Shown here one piece after another: positions 11,801-24,211 of a DNA stretch of 64,000 nucleotides. A model generated the notes under the pieces. The model was not told the DNA's origin. It was given only the letters and a program-made list of their open reading frames with translations, and ran no database searches. Every line of letters starts with the position of its first letter. Positions within the stretch are counted from its first letter, which is position 1. Origin of the DNA: Ooceraea biroi (Eukaryota > Arthropoda > Insecta > Hymenoptera > Formicidae); the NCBI RefSeq assembly GCF_003672135.1, contig NC_039517.1, positions 4,030,001 through 4,094,000 of the forward strand, written 5' to 3'. Made by a program: the position numbers and the translations under genes.

Positions 11801-14800
11801 TTGCGGCTAACGTCAGCTGGCGCTGAATGTTTCTGCAGTAACAAGATGAAAGAATGGGACGTGACGAACGTGACAATGAAGCAGGTTCTTATCAAAGCCC
11901 GACAGGAAATCCAACCATCTGATTATTTCATTCTTTCGACGCGTATTGAGAGACCTTTACTAGCACACACGGCAGATCCATCGAGATGATAAAGAGCGGT
12001 TCTTCCTTCTTTTATCCATGCTTCGTATGCTGGTGCATATCCTCGATACGCGTTTTTCTCACAATAGTATCTCGCGAGTTCCGCTAGTGGATGCAACGGT
12101 CGCTACCGGTCCTTTTCCATTTTTCTTTTTTGCAAAAAATTAATTGGATAAGATTCTCGCAAAGTGATTCGCTTCCTACTCAGTTTACAGCCCGCTCCCA
12201 CGAAGGCACGAGCGGAGTCGGCGATGGCAAGCGTCATCGGCCTCTCGAAGCACGTACGCATCGGACCGCCGCGTTTAATGCCAATGTTTCCGCATTCTGG
12301 AATCTTATTTCTGAACGAGAAATATTCGCTGTCTAGCCGGTGTAGTGGCAAAAATATGCTGCCGACTGCTCACGCCGTGTCAAATCCTCTCGCGAAATCG
12401 CACGTGCGCGCGCGCGTACATCGGCCGTACGCCGCGCCATGCCGCGCCGTGTCGAGATTTTATGGTCTGCGACTCGACTGCACATGCTAGGTAGTCAAAG
12501 ATTCGTCGAGGGGGGGATTGCAGAATCGATTTTATCGCGGATGGATTTTAATCGCCATCACGATGCGGTACTTCCGCGATGTAAAATTTTATTTCTGTCC
12601 ACGAAGCGTCACGAGCTGGCGGCTAACGGCAAAAATATGTCGTCGTCCCTCGATTGGACGTTTTACCATATGCACCGTATAGGGACCGATTTTATCTAAT
12701 GGAAAAGAGATTCTCTTTGGGATTCCAACCGATTTCTCAAGCTTTCGATAAGAGGCTTAAGCCGCATTGAGCAAGAGCGTTTCAATATTCCCCCTCATGA
12801 AATATGGGGTATTAATCCGTAGTGTCCGAGACGTCAAATGAATCTCTCGTGATATGACACTTCTCACTTCCGCGCGAGAGTCAAACGTGATAAACGACCG
12901 TTATGTGCGTGTCGGCGCGATGTGAACGCGAGCCCGCGTCTTATTTTAGGACCTTTTTAACAATCGCGACAGCACGACGGCATCATGTCGTGGAATCATG
13001 GAGAAGGTAGAAAGGTAGAAAGGTGATGTAACGAGTGAATCAGACTGTGAGATTACCGTGAGCAAAACGTCCAAGTTTCGCAACCGAACCAGGAATCGGC
13101 CGCATCGGCATGTCCCTTTATCGGAGGTAGACGTTCGCGCGACACGGCCATTCGACACAGATTATCTAATATTTGCACGGTCGTTATTACGTCAACCGCT
13201 ATAGTTTTGCAAGCGGTTACGGAAAGTAGGAAAACTCGTGCGCGGAAAAGAACCGAATCGCAAAAACGAGACCTTTACGCGGAATAACTGCGGGTTACGG
13301 AACTGCTATTAAATTAACATGAGTAGCCTTTGCGTCTGGCAAGTTTTATAATGAAACGTAGAGCAAATACGAGATCGCTCCTAGATCTGCAGCTCTAGAC
13401 GAATCCTTCAACGCGTTCGATGTATTGTATTAAATTGCGGTGTGCTCTACGCACCTGAAACCTCGAAAAAGAGGATTGCTTTTCGAAAATACGAGACGAC
13501 AACAGAAAATGTATGTGTATGTTAGAAAATACATAACATTTTGTGAAAGGTACAACGTTATAATACGTTACTTGTAATTATTTGTGTAAGAGGCGAAAAA
13601 TAACTAGGAGACTGCCTTAGATTTGAACTCGAACTCTCCGGGATCCCTGGTTCACACGCCTAGGCCTTAGGCTGTACGGCCAATACTCCTACTGTTGTGA
13701 TCAACTTGTTTTCATTCCGATCCTCTATACGACCTGTCAGTCTCGACTATTTTTCCAGATCTTACAGCTCGGCCAGCCTGACATTAAATTCGTCCCCGAA
13801 TGTCTCCAAATCGTCGGTTCACTCCACTTGAGTCCCTCCCAACCTCCATTTTTGGTTCACTCTTCTGAGTCCCTTCCAACATCCATTTGTGGTTCACTCT
13901 TCCGAGTCCCTCCCAACCTCCATGTTGGTTCACTCCTCTGAGTCCTTCCCAATCTCCATTTTTGGTTCACTCTTCTGAGTCCCTTCCAACATCCATTTGT
14001 GGTTCACTCTTCCGAGTCCCTCCCAACCTCCATGTTGGTTCACTCCTCTGAGTCCTTCCCAATCTCCATGTTGGTTCACTCCCCTGAGTCCTTCCCAATC
14101 TCCATTTTTGGTTCACTCTTCTGAATCCCTTCCAACATCCATTTGTGGTTCACTCTTCCGAGTCCCTCCCAACCTCCATGTTGGTTCACTCCTCTGAGTC
14201 CTTCCCAATCTCCATGTTGGTTCACTCCCCTGAGTCCTTCCCAATCTCCATTTTTGGTTCACTCTTCTGAGTCCCTTCCAACATCCATTTGTGGTTCACT
14301 CTTCCGAGTCCCTCCCAACCTCCATGTTGGTTCACTCCTCTGAGTCCTTCCCAATCTCCATTTTTGGTTCACTCTTCTGAGTCCCTTCCAACATCCATTT
14401 GTGGTTCACTCTTCCGAGTCCCTCCCAACCTCCATGTTGGTTCACTCCTCTGAGTCCTTCCCAATCTCCATGTTGGTTCACTCCCCTGAGTCCTTCCCAA
14501 TCTCCATTTTTGGTTCACTCTTCTGAGTCCCTTCCAACATCCATTTGTGGTTCACTCTTCCGAGTCCCTCCCAACCTCCATGTTGGTTCACTCCTCTGAG
14601 TCCTTCCCAATCTCCATGTTGGTTCACTCCACTTGAGTCCCTCCCAACCTCCATTTTTGGTTCACTCTTCTGAGTCCCTTCCAACATCCATTTGTGGTTC
14701 ACTCTTCCGAGTCCCTCCCAACCTCCATGTTGGTTCACTCCTCTGAGTCCTTCCCAATCTCCATGTTGGTTCACTCCTCTGAGTCCTTCCCAATCTCCAT

Positions 14801-17800
14801 GTTGGTTCACTCCTCTGAGTCCGTCCCGACCTCCATGTTCAGGCTTCACTACCGGCCAGCTGCTTCTCAACTCCCTCCTCTCCGAGGGGTAGCGGATGAA
14901 TCTCAACTGTCTTCGAGGGGCAGCGGATTTTATCCCACTTCTGAATTGTAAGAGGCGAAAAATAACTAGGGGACTGCCTTAGATTTGAACTCGAACTCTC
15001 CGGGATCCCTGGTTCACACGCCTAGGTCTTAGGCTGTACGGCCAATACTCCTACTGTTGTGATCAACTTGTTTTCATTCTAATCCCCTATACGACCTGTC
15101 AGTCTCGACTATCTTTCCAGATCTTACACTTGTAATAATCTCGCTGCGCTTTATATATGCTATGCTTGAAAATTTGCGATTTACCTTGTAACACGCGAGC
15201 TTATTGTTGAACACGTTGCTTCACGTACAACGATATATTCGTGTCACGAGCACGTTTAACGACGTGAATGTCGCACGATGAGGCAGAAGGAGAGACCACC
15301 ATTAGAGGAGATAAAAATAACAATTAATAATCGCAAGGTTCTATATCCTCGAAGTACATTGACGCAACGCGCGCGATTCGGATCTCCATGCCAAGGACAA
15401 GTGGCTTTTAGTGACGGCATTGATTTCGCACAGCCTGTCTTTCTTTTCCGAAACAATATTCGACAAAGAAAGCCGGCCGCCGTCCGTCACGCTGTTGCGA
15501 CAGACGCAATCTCGCATTCAGAAACCATATGCATAATGACGTAATTTACGGCTGCAATTTGTATGGAGTAACCACCATTATCATACCTGTGCACCACCGA
15601 GATACGTGTATAAGCGTGTGCATAATAAGAATCATCGTAGTCATGATGGAATAGCACGATTGCATCTTTGCATATCGTTCGGTAATCTGCACTACTCTTG
15701 TGTCAAGAGAATTCTCTAATTAAAATACTTGCAAATTCGCAGTACATTAAGAGAAAATATTCCAAAGCGTTTAGCATAAGACGAGATTTATGTTACTCAC
15801 GTTTCAGGAACGGGCGGCAATGTTTTAGCATTTGCATTTATATCATGGATTAATTCATATCCCTCAAGCGGCACTGCTTCTCAGGATGACTCGTAATAAC
15901 ATTAATTTCTTTTTATTTTAGTTGCTAATCTGATTCCAATACACGCGCTCGATTCGTTCTCCTGCCTCTATCGATGAATCACATCATCGCCCACGGGATT
16001 ACGGGAGGCGACGTAACTCAGTGGCATGACAAAATCGTCGGCTCATCTCAAAGCCGATTATATCGCGTAGCGGTACATCCAGTCTAACATAGATCTTCCG
16101 GCTCGCGTCCTACGACTTCTCCCCGACGAGCAAACCGTTTCGTTTCGTTGACACATTCCGCAAGATTAATCGACTCACGTAGCCGCTTAGGGGACATCCG
16201 CGGACTAATGCACGAGACGCAGATCTACACGTTCGAGAGGAACTCCTATGTCTCGCGTCGCTGACTTATGACGAGTGTCTACATCTTTTTGTTCAACTGG
16301 AAAAGAGAGACCTCGAGAATCCGTAAACATCAAATAATTTGACGAACGTACGCCGACATCCATCTTCAGAAAAGAATTAAGAGACAAATGCGGACGCCGC
16401 AGTAGATGAGATTCGAGCACGGGAAATTAAGCGAGAGCAAGTACACGAGTATATGCTGATTTTTTATATACGGTATAATACCTGCAAAGAACATAATTTC
16501 GAGCGGCAAAACTAAAAGCGTAGCCACGGTGGCACACTGAACGCGAGCCTACCCCTTCTCTCGTGCACGAAAGCGCCTGGTGTCGGTGCTAACCGCGGAA
16601 GCTGGCCTCGACCAGCAATGTCGCCCAGTCTTACGACAACCTTCTTGCCGGTACAACCGGAGAACTTCTGCCGTTGTTTTCTGCTTCATCTCGACGATAC
16701 ATTAACGTTCTTCTCGGAATCGTTCCGTACCGAGCAAGTTCAGGCTCGAGCAAAACGCGCGATGGACTTCTTCTACGTGAAAGTTTGCCGTAACCGCGAG
16801 TTGAGTTATGTACTTTTCGATGATTAAAATTAATTGCCTGCCAGCTTAATGCTCGCAAAGTGGTTGTACGGTCCGTACAACAGGTCCTGTGAGTCCTGGG
16901 TGTTGTACGCGGAGTGTAATCAGGTATACTATCTTTGAAAGTATATTACGTGCTGAAATCAGCACTATAATTACCGCTGACTAGTTAAAACTTCGCCGAA
17001 ATGCATCATTTATTTTCCAGTTTTGTTACTCCTCAAGAATTTTTCAAAAATAACACATTTAGCAAAGATATAGCAATCGACTCTTAATTTACGTATCATT
17101 TAACTGACTGATTATAATGATAACATGATAATTATAGCTTCACCATAAGCTCGCAATAAAATATTTGCATATAAGCACAGGTGGAAGTTCAGAGTGACAC
17201 TCGACATTTGTTCGATTGCTTTTTACTTTATCATTTCAGGACGACGTGTAGGAAGCCTCTCTCAATTTATTGAAATTCGATTTTGGAATTTGGATAGATA
17301 ACTGCTGCATCCATAATAAAGTACTCACGCACATACACACATATACAGAATACAGAGAATGGTATGCGTGCACTTGAACGCATTTACCCATACGATGACA
17401 CGCGGCGTGCCTGATACCGGTACAAATATGGTGCGATCGTCTGGACATACACGTCGCACGCATCGAAAAACACGAGGCAGCGCGAAAGTTGCATCTGCTG
17501 CACGTGCATACGTATCGGTGATTAGTTACACGGTACCGTACTATGCCAGGAATGTTAATCAGAAGTTAGCGCGGCGCGCTTTATTCAGGCGAATTAAAGT
17601 TAGTCAGAGTCTCGCGATATGACGACGTACGTGAGTCTTCGACAACGCGACAACGATGAGTTGCAATTTACCGAGACCAGCATATTTCGAAAAGCTCATT
17701 TGGATATCCTCGAGTGTTTGTGCATAAAAACATTGAAAATGAGGCTCTACATTCCGATATATCTATATTCTCTATATCTCTATATTCCGATATTACGGTG

Positions 17801-20800
17801 TGCAGTGTCATACCGTTAACGACGTCGTAATCCGCTCGATTTAAATATTTCTGTTTAGAATAGATAGCGCGAATATGCAAATGTTTTATCAGTAGGCGAG
17901 TTTAGAATGTAGAAATCCTTGGGATTGCGCGAATCTATACGAAACCGATTAGTTGGCGCCTTCTAATGAAATGTCGAGAGATTTGGAGTAAATCTTAATG
18001 AAGCGACAGATTTATATAATTATATAAAGTAATCGCACAAAATTTTGCATTTAATTCTTAACGCAAAGATCATGAAAAAACGAAGAAATGATGTCACTTT
18101 TTAAACGACAATTCATTGCGATGTGTAATGTGTCGATACATGTGCGATGAATCACTCAAGTGGTTTGCTCGTTCGCTGTTTGATCGCTAGTATTTTTGTC
18201 GATGCACTTCCTTCCCGAGTGAATTTTTACAAAGCGAAGTTATATGTGTAAAAGAATAATTTCATTCGTGAAAAAGCAATATTTATGAAATAAATATCGA
18301 GGAGAATAAAATTAATTTCTTTTCATTAGCAAAGTCGTAAGAAAAACAAAATATTTTTGATTGAAATCTCTCTAATCTCCTAGGAATCCACGCGATCTAC
18401 GATATTTGGCCGAGCAATGAGGATAGCGCTATCCAAATTCCATTGATGCAAAGTCTGCTTACCTTGAATCCGTTACTTATCAGAAAACGAAACAGACACT
18501 TTATGTAAACGATAGCTTCTCAAGCGCGTAATGAAAACGGCAATTGTACAATTTTGTTATCTTTCAATTTATCATATTGAAGAAAGAGATTGCACGAAGG
18601 AATCTTCTCGTTTTATTTTCGTCGAGATTATATGTCGAATAAAATAATTTCATGTCATCGTCTATCCTTCCAATCTGTTTTTCCATGGATAATTAATTCG
18701 AAATCGCTATTGCAGATACGGTAAATGGTAGGATGGAGAATTGCGGAGGCGGTCAGCGCCTGCCCCCGGACGGGGACGAATTTCCAGCTGCGTACCAAGA
18801 ATTTAGCAACAGCAGCAACCAGCCACCGTACAGATACATCGCCGCGACGAGGACAGCAACGATAACCGCGAATGGCGGCGGATTGTGCAACGAAAACGAA
18901 CCGTTCCGTGCTAGCGAGACTTTTAAAATGCTCACGAACGACAGCAACGTTGTCGGTTCGAGGAGCATCATTCTATCTGATGGTAAGATGACGTTGACGA
19001 GTCCTGAAAGGCAGGATATCAACAAAGTCGCTTTAACAAATATGGAGAACGTCCGATTGGAGATTGGCAAGGCTGCTCCGGCTAGTATGGATAATGTATG
19101 CCAGGACGTGAAATCTTCCGAGCTTACTAATGAAGAAAGAAAATTGTCTTATCAGACTTTGGAAGATGTCGCGAAGAATAACGCTCCCATCAGCGCGGGA
19201 AGCTCGCTTTATCCTTGTCAGATGACTAACAGCAATTTAATGATGAGCGAGAAAAAAATGGAAATTGCCGGATATTATCACAAGGACGTGACGACGATCG
19301 ACCAAGTGCCAAGCCACGTGGAAAAGGACACGCCTGTTGATACACCACCACCTCTACCACTAACAGGTATTCATTTAGTTTTGAATTAAACCTGTCCTCA
19401 TTTATTTTTTCTTTGAAAGAAGCGATGCTGACATATTGCAAAACTATTATTAAATTATTAAAATTATTAAATCGGATCAAATTGACACCCAATAATCTGG
19501 CAAAATTGGTTTGCCCCCTTTTTAAAATTACTTCGACTGCATACTTTTACGTAACTCGTATTTCTTATACTTTTTACAAAGTATATCGTGTTATTTAGGT
19601 CCGCCCAAGATGGAGCAATCAGTTTTGCACGCTAGAAATGTTCCCGCGACAGAATCGCCGCAGAGAAAGTTCTCTCTGAATGGCGATCTTTGGAGGCAAG
19701 ATGACAAGTCGGAGCGATCTGTCCGAGACAAAATCGCTATGTTCTCGTCTCAGAGTAATCTCGATGCGCCCTTATTTCCCAATTCTGTAACAGCCGCGGC
19801 GGTCACGACGAGCAATGGCAAACGTCTGTCCAAGTACAAATCCTCCGAAGATGTTTGCTGCGACGATAAGAATAACGGACCGCGGGATCGGCCATCCTTT
19901 TTCACCGATAGAACACAGAGCTCTTTCGATCTTACGGATTCGGCCAGAGCTACGAATACGACAGGACACGATTCTACAAGAAAATATAACCAGAGAACGC
20001 CAAGCTTGCCTCAAACTGTTCAGCCCGCTTTTTCAAGTCCGACTACACCGACGACGCGTGTTCCGAAAACGCTACCAATCGTTCCGCCGAAAATTACGCC
20101 GCTATCCAGTCCGTTGACATCTGTGTACGACAAGCAAACCTTTTCAAACACGAAGACCTATTGCGCAAACACCAATGAAAGCGGTAATTCGCAGAGCGCC
20201 GCGTATCCAAATATCGGTAAAGCCACGAGTGCTTGTAGCAATAACAACAGTCCCATCAAGACAACGAGCACGCCTTCATTGACACGCGCTACCAGTTTCT
20301 CGGGTTCCATGCCTTTCGTGCAGGATCGAAGTTCATTGGCCGATTCCGTCAGTAATTCGCAGATTTCGAGAACGAATTCCTTGGCGTCGACGTTTAGACG
20401 TCCCGGGGAGGACGTGAGAAGAAGCAGCTTGAATCAACTGATCGAGCAGAGGCGGAAATCGATGTCGAAATTACGTGGCCTCGTTATTCCGGAGAAAGAC
20501 ACAGTTTCGATCGAACAGCCTATCGTTGATCTACCGGAAATCAAATCGCGGGATTCGATATTGTTGCATCAGGTAAGATTTGAGACATCATTAACGTTAT
20601 TAAAGATATGTAATTCTGAATGTTTATGAATTGTGGAACAAACTTGAAAAATTAACAACATATCTCTTTCTTTCCATGCACAGATACCAAAGGCAAACAT
20701 TCAGGACAAATGGGGATCTCAAAGTTCCTTGGCCAGCAATGCCAGCTCGGCGAGCCAGCCCTTGAAAGCGACAACCTCCTTCAAGATGCCAGCACCACAG

Positions 20801-23663
20801 ATACACTCGAAATATTCCCCAGCTTTCAAAAGAAAATCTCTCGCGGTTTATAATACGTCCGTGACGACGAATTCCTCGATAAACGGTAGCTCTATCAGGA
20901 ATTCGCAATCAACCGCAACGTCCACAATCTCGGAGCCGCCAAAAAGCTTGGAAAGTATCTGCAGTCCGACGAGAAGCGATTACAGCTTTGAATTTGCGTC
21001 GACGACCAGCTCACCGGATGGCTCGCGTACCAGGCCGAAAATGATGCAGAGAAAGGCTCGTTTGGATTATGATGACTCCGACAACGATTCAGCGGTGAGC
21101 AGTTCTCAGAGTAGCATATCACGCGGCTTCAGTCCCCCGATGTCGCCGGTACCATCAGAAAGGTCCACAATCTCCTCGGAGAGATCTTACGTTTCCACAG
21201 AATTAAACTATCATCGTCGACCCTTGATCGCGGAGAGTTTGGCCAGAACTTCAATCACGCGGGACGTCAGAGATACAATTAGTGAATCCGACAAAGATCA
21301 ACTCAGCTCTCGAATGGGAAGTCTCGGAGAACGTACATACCTGACTGAGAGATCGCCGTCTAGTAGCAGCGGTTCGAATCCGCGTTCACCGCAACCAAAC
21401 GAGTTCGTCTCGAGGAGCTCACAGATACCTCAGAGACAACTGAGACGATCGAATAGTACCGACACTAATTGCAGCGCGTCCTCGACGTTGACTTCGGGAT
21501 CTCAGGCCAGCGCCGAATCCCTGTCGCGAAGAGTACTAAAGCCGCAAAGCGTCGAGGCGATAAACCGGAAGAATATTCTGGCGAGCGCTAGATGCCGAAG
21601 CGGAAGAGATCTGAACGGATCACCGTTAATCCAGCGAAAATTTTCCGACGACGAAGACGCCGCGAGAGCTATCGAAAATGACAGTGCTGTTCATCAGATG
21701 GCCAATAATTCGGGGAGTAATACCGCGAGCAAACAGGAGATTAAAATAGCTTACATAGAAGTCGCCGATTCCTTCGCGACGAACGAAGGTTTTCAGAAGA
21801 AGGGAGAAGAGCCTAAGCTGCCACCTAAAAGAAGCGTACCACCACCGGTTGTTAGACCACCCAAATCCGAGATGTTAGAACCATCGAACGATCTCAAAAT
21901 GTGGGTTCGAGCAGAGGCAAAGTCTTTGGTGCGATCCGTGGGAGAAAAATCGAATAACAAGAATCCATCGGCTCAAAATTTGGAAAAATCATCCATGATT
22001 CACACAACGAGAAATAATCGTGGTTCCATGTTCGATGAATCTCTTAACAACGGTGACTTATCCTCAAAGAGCAAAAGTACAATGGGAGAAACGAGGAATG
22101 TCGCGATCGAAACATCAAAACCGCAAAGCAGAGCAGGTTTAACTCCCGGAAAGGGCACGGAGGATCAAAACGATCTCTTGACAATTTTGACCACCAAGAG
22201 CAGATCCAGATCGGCTATACATGTCGACGAAGGAACTTTTGGCAGATCGAAGAGTCAGATGAGTCTTGAAGACATACTGGGCGCGAAGGCGGACTCGAAA
22301 TTGCTCCGTGCGCCAAGCACAGAGCCGAAAATTGAAAAGAACGGCACGATACCGTCAAGTTCACCAGTGAAATCTACATGGGACTCGAAAGAAAATCGAT
22401 TAGGTAGAAGGAGCTCCACTACTTCGAACGAATCCTGGTCGGAGGACCGACCTTTCGTCTCGAAAATACCCACTCTGGGAAAAGCCAAAGTACTCGACAG
22501 CGGCGACGAAACGTCGGAAAGCGTCGAGAGGGCGAAGAGCTCGACGTCGAAAATTCCGACATCTCGTGGCTTGAATCGACGTAGCGCCAGTGTAACGGAT
22601 ATGAAGAAAGCCCTGGAGAAGATGGATGCGAGTCCCGTGCACAGCCAGTTACAGCAGAATGTTGGCGGCGCTCATAATCGATTTCCGAGTCTGGACAGCA
22701 GCGTGGACGGAACGGAAACGGACACCGACCGATGTTACGGCGAGCAATTCGGCAGCATCAGCTCGTTGGCCAGCAGCACCAGCTTGATCTCGCAGCAAGA
22801 ACTGGCGCAACTCGTGGAGGAAGCGAGTTTGGAGGAGGCACGTGGTGCACACGACGTTATAGTCGTTCTACTTCACAAGGAAAATCCGACTGGCAGTGTC
22901 GGCATCACTTTGGCCGGTGGTGCGGACTGCGAAGTGAAGGAGATCACGGTTCACCGGGTGCTGACGCACTCGATCGCCGACAAAGACGGCCGGATACAGA
23001 GAGCAGATAGGATTCTCAGTATAAACGGCCGGAGTACGCGGGGTCTCACGCACAGAGAGAGCATGGCAGTACTGAAGCAACCGAGGTCAGAGGTCGTGCT
23101 GGTAGTGTCGAGGGCCAGAATGGAAGAAGGCTGCAAACTGAGGTCGCGAACCGCGAGCGTCGAAACCATCGTTGAAGGTAAGCACATGCAATTTTCCAAC
23201 ATCAGTTTTTCACGACAACGTAATAATATCTGACAGCGGAATTTTTGGGGGATTTCTCAGGGTTAGAGACGAATGGAACCGTGGAGGATACAGCGTGGGG
23301 ACCACCGTCGACCGTGGCAGTCTACAAAGACGGAGCTGGTTTGGGATTTAGTCTAGAAGGCGGCAGAGACAGTCCACTCGGGGACAGACCTCTAATTATC
23401 AAGAAGATATTCACCGGTATTTGCAATCGATATGTACAGCGCAATTAATTTCAGTACCGTGATGATGAAAAATGACTTAATTTTTTATTACAGGAGGTGC
23501 TGCCGAGAAGACTGGTGCGTTGAAAGCCGGGGACCAGTTGCTCGAAGTGAACGGTAACGATGTGACGCGAATGTCAAGAATAGAAGCATGGTCTTTGATG
23601 AAGAAGCTACACGACGGTGAAGTGAATCTCCTAGTCAGGCATCCTGCCATCAAGTCCTCGTGA
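8562..23663 (+). CDS. bbg: Big bang / pro-interleukin-16-like two-PDZ scaffold protein
   Basis: Coding exons read as 8562-8667 (tentative), 11051-11125, 18716-19366, 19599-20572, 20684-23177, 23261-23416 and 23494-23663 (TGA at 23661). All junctions are GT-AG and phase-compatible; the total is about 1541 residues. Most of the protein is Ser/Thr-rich and probably disordered, with proline-rich stretches (PPPLPL near the exon 3 end; KLPPKRSVPPPVVRPPK around 21.82-21.88 kb). Two PDZ domains lie at the C-terminus. The first has SVGITLAGG as its ligand-binding loop. The second has canonical GLGFSLEGG and closely resembles the last PDZ of pro-IL-16/PDZD2. In Drosophila, Bbg is a PDZ scaffold at cell junctions and has been linked to gut immune tolerance. 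Orthology is inferred from PDZ similarity and domain order; the disordered part was not compared. The last six exons are very secure; the first is less so. Confidence 0.9.
8790..8817. repeat. (TC)n microsatellite
   Basis: A run of about 14 TC units. With the GA run at 8410 it forms an inverted purine/pyrimidine pair about 360 bp apart, which by itself creates long but meaningless open frames on both strands. Confidence 0.9.
8818..10064 (+). other. Intron 1 of the bbg-like gene (left part): nothing else recognised
   Basis: No coding exon with proper splice sites or recognised protein is seen. If the tentative first exon is wrong, this is 5' flanking sequence instead. Confidence 0.4.
10066..10829 (-). 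mobile_element. Internally deleted Tc1/mariner-type element (HTH plus C-terminal tail)
   Basis: Long terminal inverted repeats of about 150 bp start ATACAGGGTGTCCCGGGTTTT and end with the complement, flanked by TA. On the minus strand, about 10522-10376 encodes a transposase N-terminal helix-turn-helix domain of the DUF4817 type (NEEYTDIHFVYGFCDGNARA ... YQRRFPNRRVPDR). About 10345-10256 encodes a typical transposase C-terminal tail ending GQHFEMRH and a stop. The catalytic DDE/D core between them is missing, so the copy is non-autonomous. Such deletion derivatives are common for this family. Confidence 0.85.
11051..11125 (+). CDS. bbg: bbg-like gene: 75-nt exon
   Basis: The exon lies between acceptor TTTGTTGCAG and donor CAAAG|GTAAG. 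Only one frame is open and it encodes an acidic peptide beginning RDDEADRVSKITEYTEEEN. It enters with two bases of a split codon and leaves with one base. That one base joins in frame to the 18716 exon, giving a K-D-T-V-N-G-R-M junction. The exon length is a multiple of three, so it could be skipped without a frameshift. Confidence 0.75.
11126..13570 (+). other. Intron 2 of the bbg-like gene (5' part)
   Basis: CpG-rich intronic sequence with short open frames on both strands but no recognised exon. The longest frames (up to 108 codons) overlap opposite-strand frames and have no supporting features. Confidence 0.5.
13585..13766. repeat. 182-bp terminal direct repeat, left copy
   Basis: Starts TGTAAGAGGCG and ends CAGATCTTACA, so the ends are short inverted repeats (TGTAAGA/TCTTACA), as in LTRs. 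The same 182 bp recurs at 14947-15128 in the same orientation with about six differences. On the minus strand it contains a tRNA-like segment: TGGCCGTACAGCCTAAGGC resembles an A box, GAGTTCAAATC resembles a B box, and AGGAG/CTCCT could pair as an acceptor stem. Confidence 0.8.
13815..14843. repeat. ~36-bp minisatellite array with higher-order pattern
   Basis: About 28 units of 36-37 bp on the theme TTCACTC(T/C)TCTGAGTCC(C)TTCC. Four unit types alternate, distinguished by ends such as CATCCATTTGTGG, CCTCCATGTTGG and TCTCCATTTTTGG, giving roughly 146-bp and longer higher-order repeats. Because several units are multiples of three or compensate one another, long open frames appear on both strands (for example minus 14906-14478). 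They translate to the same repeated words and are best treated as repeat artefacts. Confidence 0.9.
14947..15128. repeat. 182-bp terminal direct repeat, right copy
   Basis: Direct repeat of 13585-13766, again TGTAAGAGGCG to ATCTTACA. The 14 bp after it (15129-15142, CTTGTAATAATCTC) match the 14 bp before the left copy (13571-13584, CTTGTAATTATTTG) at 11 positions. This looks like a worn target-site duplication of the whole 1.54-kb unit. Confidence 0.78.
15143..18715 (+). other. Intron 2 of the bbg-like gene (3' part)
   Basis: AT-richer toward its 3' end. No exon is recognised. The intron ends with CGCTATTGCAG at 18715. Confidence 0.55.
22852..23115 (+). other. bbg: PDZ domain 1 of the bbg-like protein
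   Basis: The domain begins near DVIVVLLHKENPTG, has the carboxylate-binding loop SVGITLAGG, the second-half signature RADRILSINGRSTRGLTHRE and the final strand EVVLVVSR. All main PDZ secondary-structure landmarks are present. It sits at the end of the 2.5-kb exon 20684-23177. Confidence 0.9.
23302..23645 (+). other. bbg: PDZ domain 2 of the bbg-like protein (split by an intron)
   Basis: GLGFSLEGG is in exon 23261-23416, and the rest (GAAEKTGALKAGDQLLEVNG, then the IEAWSLMKKL helix) is in exon 23494-23663. The intron splits a glycine codon in phase 1. The SLEGG...SPLGDRPLIIKKIF segment matches the pattern of the final PDZ of pro-IL-16, the basis for the family call. The protein ends seven residues after the last strand (HPAIKSS), so there is no long tail. 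Confidence 0.92.
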
Positions 23664-24205
23664 GGAACAGGAAATCGTCCGATGGTATACAGAATGCAGG
23701 ATGTACGATGTCTACGATGTAGACAGACTGCAGGAATGTGCCAAGCAAGCGACTGTTTGTTACTCTTTCGATCGATATTCGTTAAGTAGGTATAATGGTT
23801 AATGAAGTGTGTAAATTTCTTGTTTGACAAATTTTTGATTCGATTTGTATCACGCGAAATGCTGTTCTATTCAATTTGTGAATTTGAATAAGACATAAAT
23901 CTACGCGCGTGCAATTATTAAAATATCGATAATTACAATTTGTAACTAAAAAATCAAAAATTGCTATCGCCGATTTGTAAAAAGATGTTCTACGATATTT
24001 ATGAAGCGCCTATGATCGAATTATAACTATTATAGTGTATGTTCGTTGCTTTAGTCACCTAGACGAATTATTAATTAACAATTATTAATTAACAAGAAAA
24101 CAAGATAGTGCAAATTCAAAAATTTGCTAACTTATTTTTTGCCTTTCGATCAGGCGTCTTACAAGTATTGCATCTTTAGAGAATATATACTTGTACGTAA
24201 ATAGC

Positions 24206-24211
24206 AATAAA
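24206..24211 (+). terminator. Candidate poly(A) signal of the bbg-like gene
   Basis: AATAAA in an AT-rich region 543 bp after the stop codon. A second AATAAA lies at 24482. Which is used cannot be told from sequence. Confidence 0.4.

Noticed and set aside
13997..14906. Repeated 66-codon plus-strand frames and a 142-codon minus-strand frame
   Set aside because: They are translations of the 36-bp minisatellite. The same words recur because the DNA does, and neither strand has initiation or splice context.
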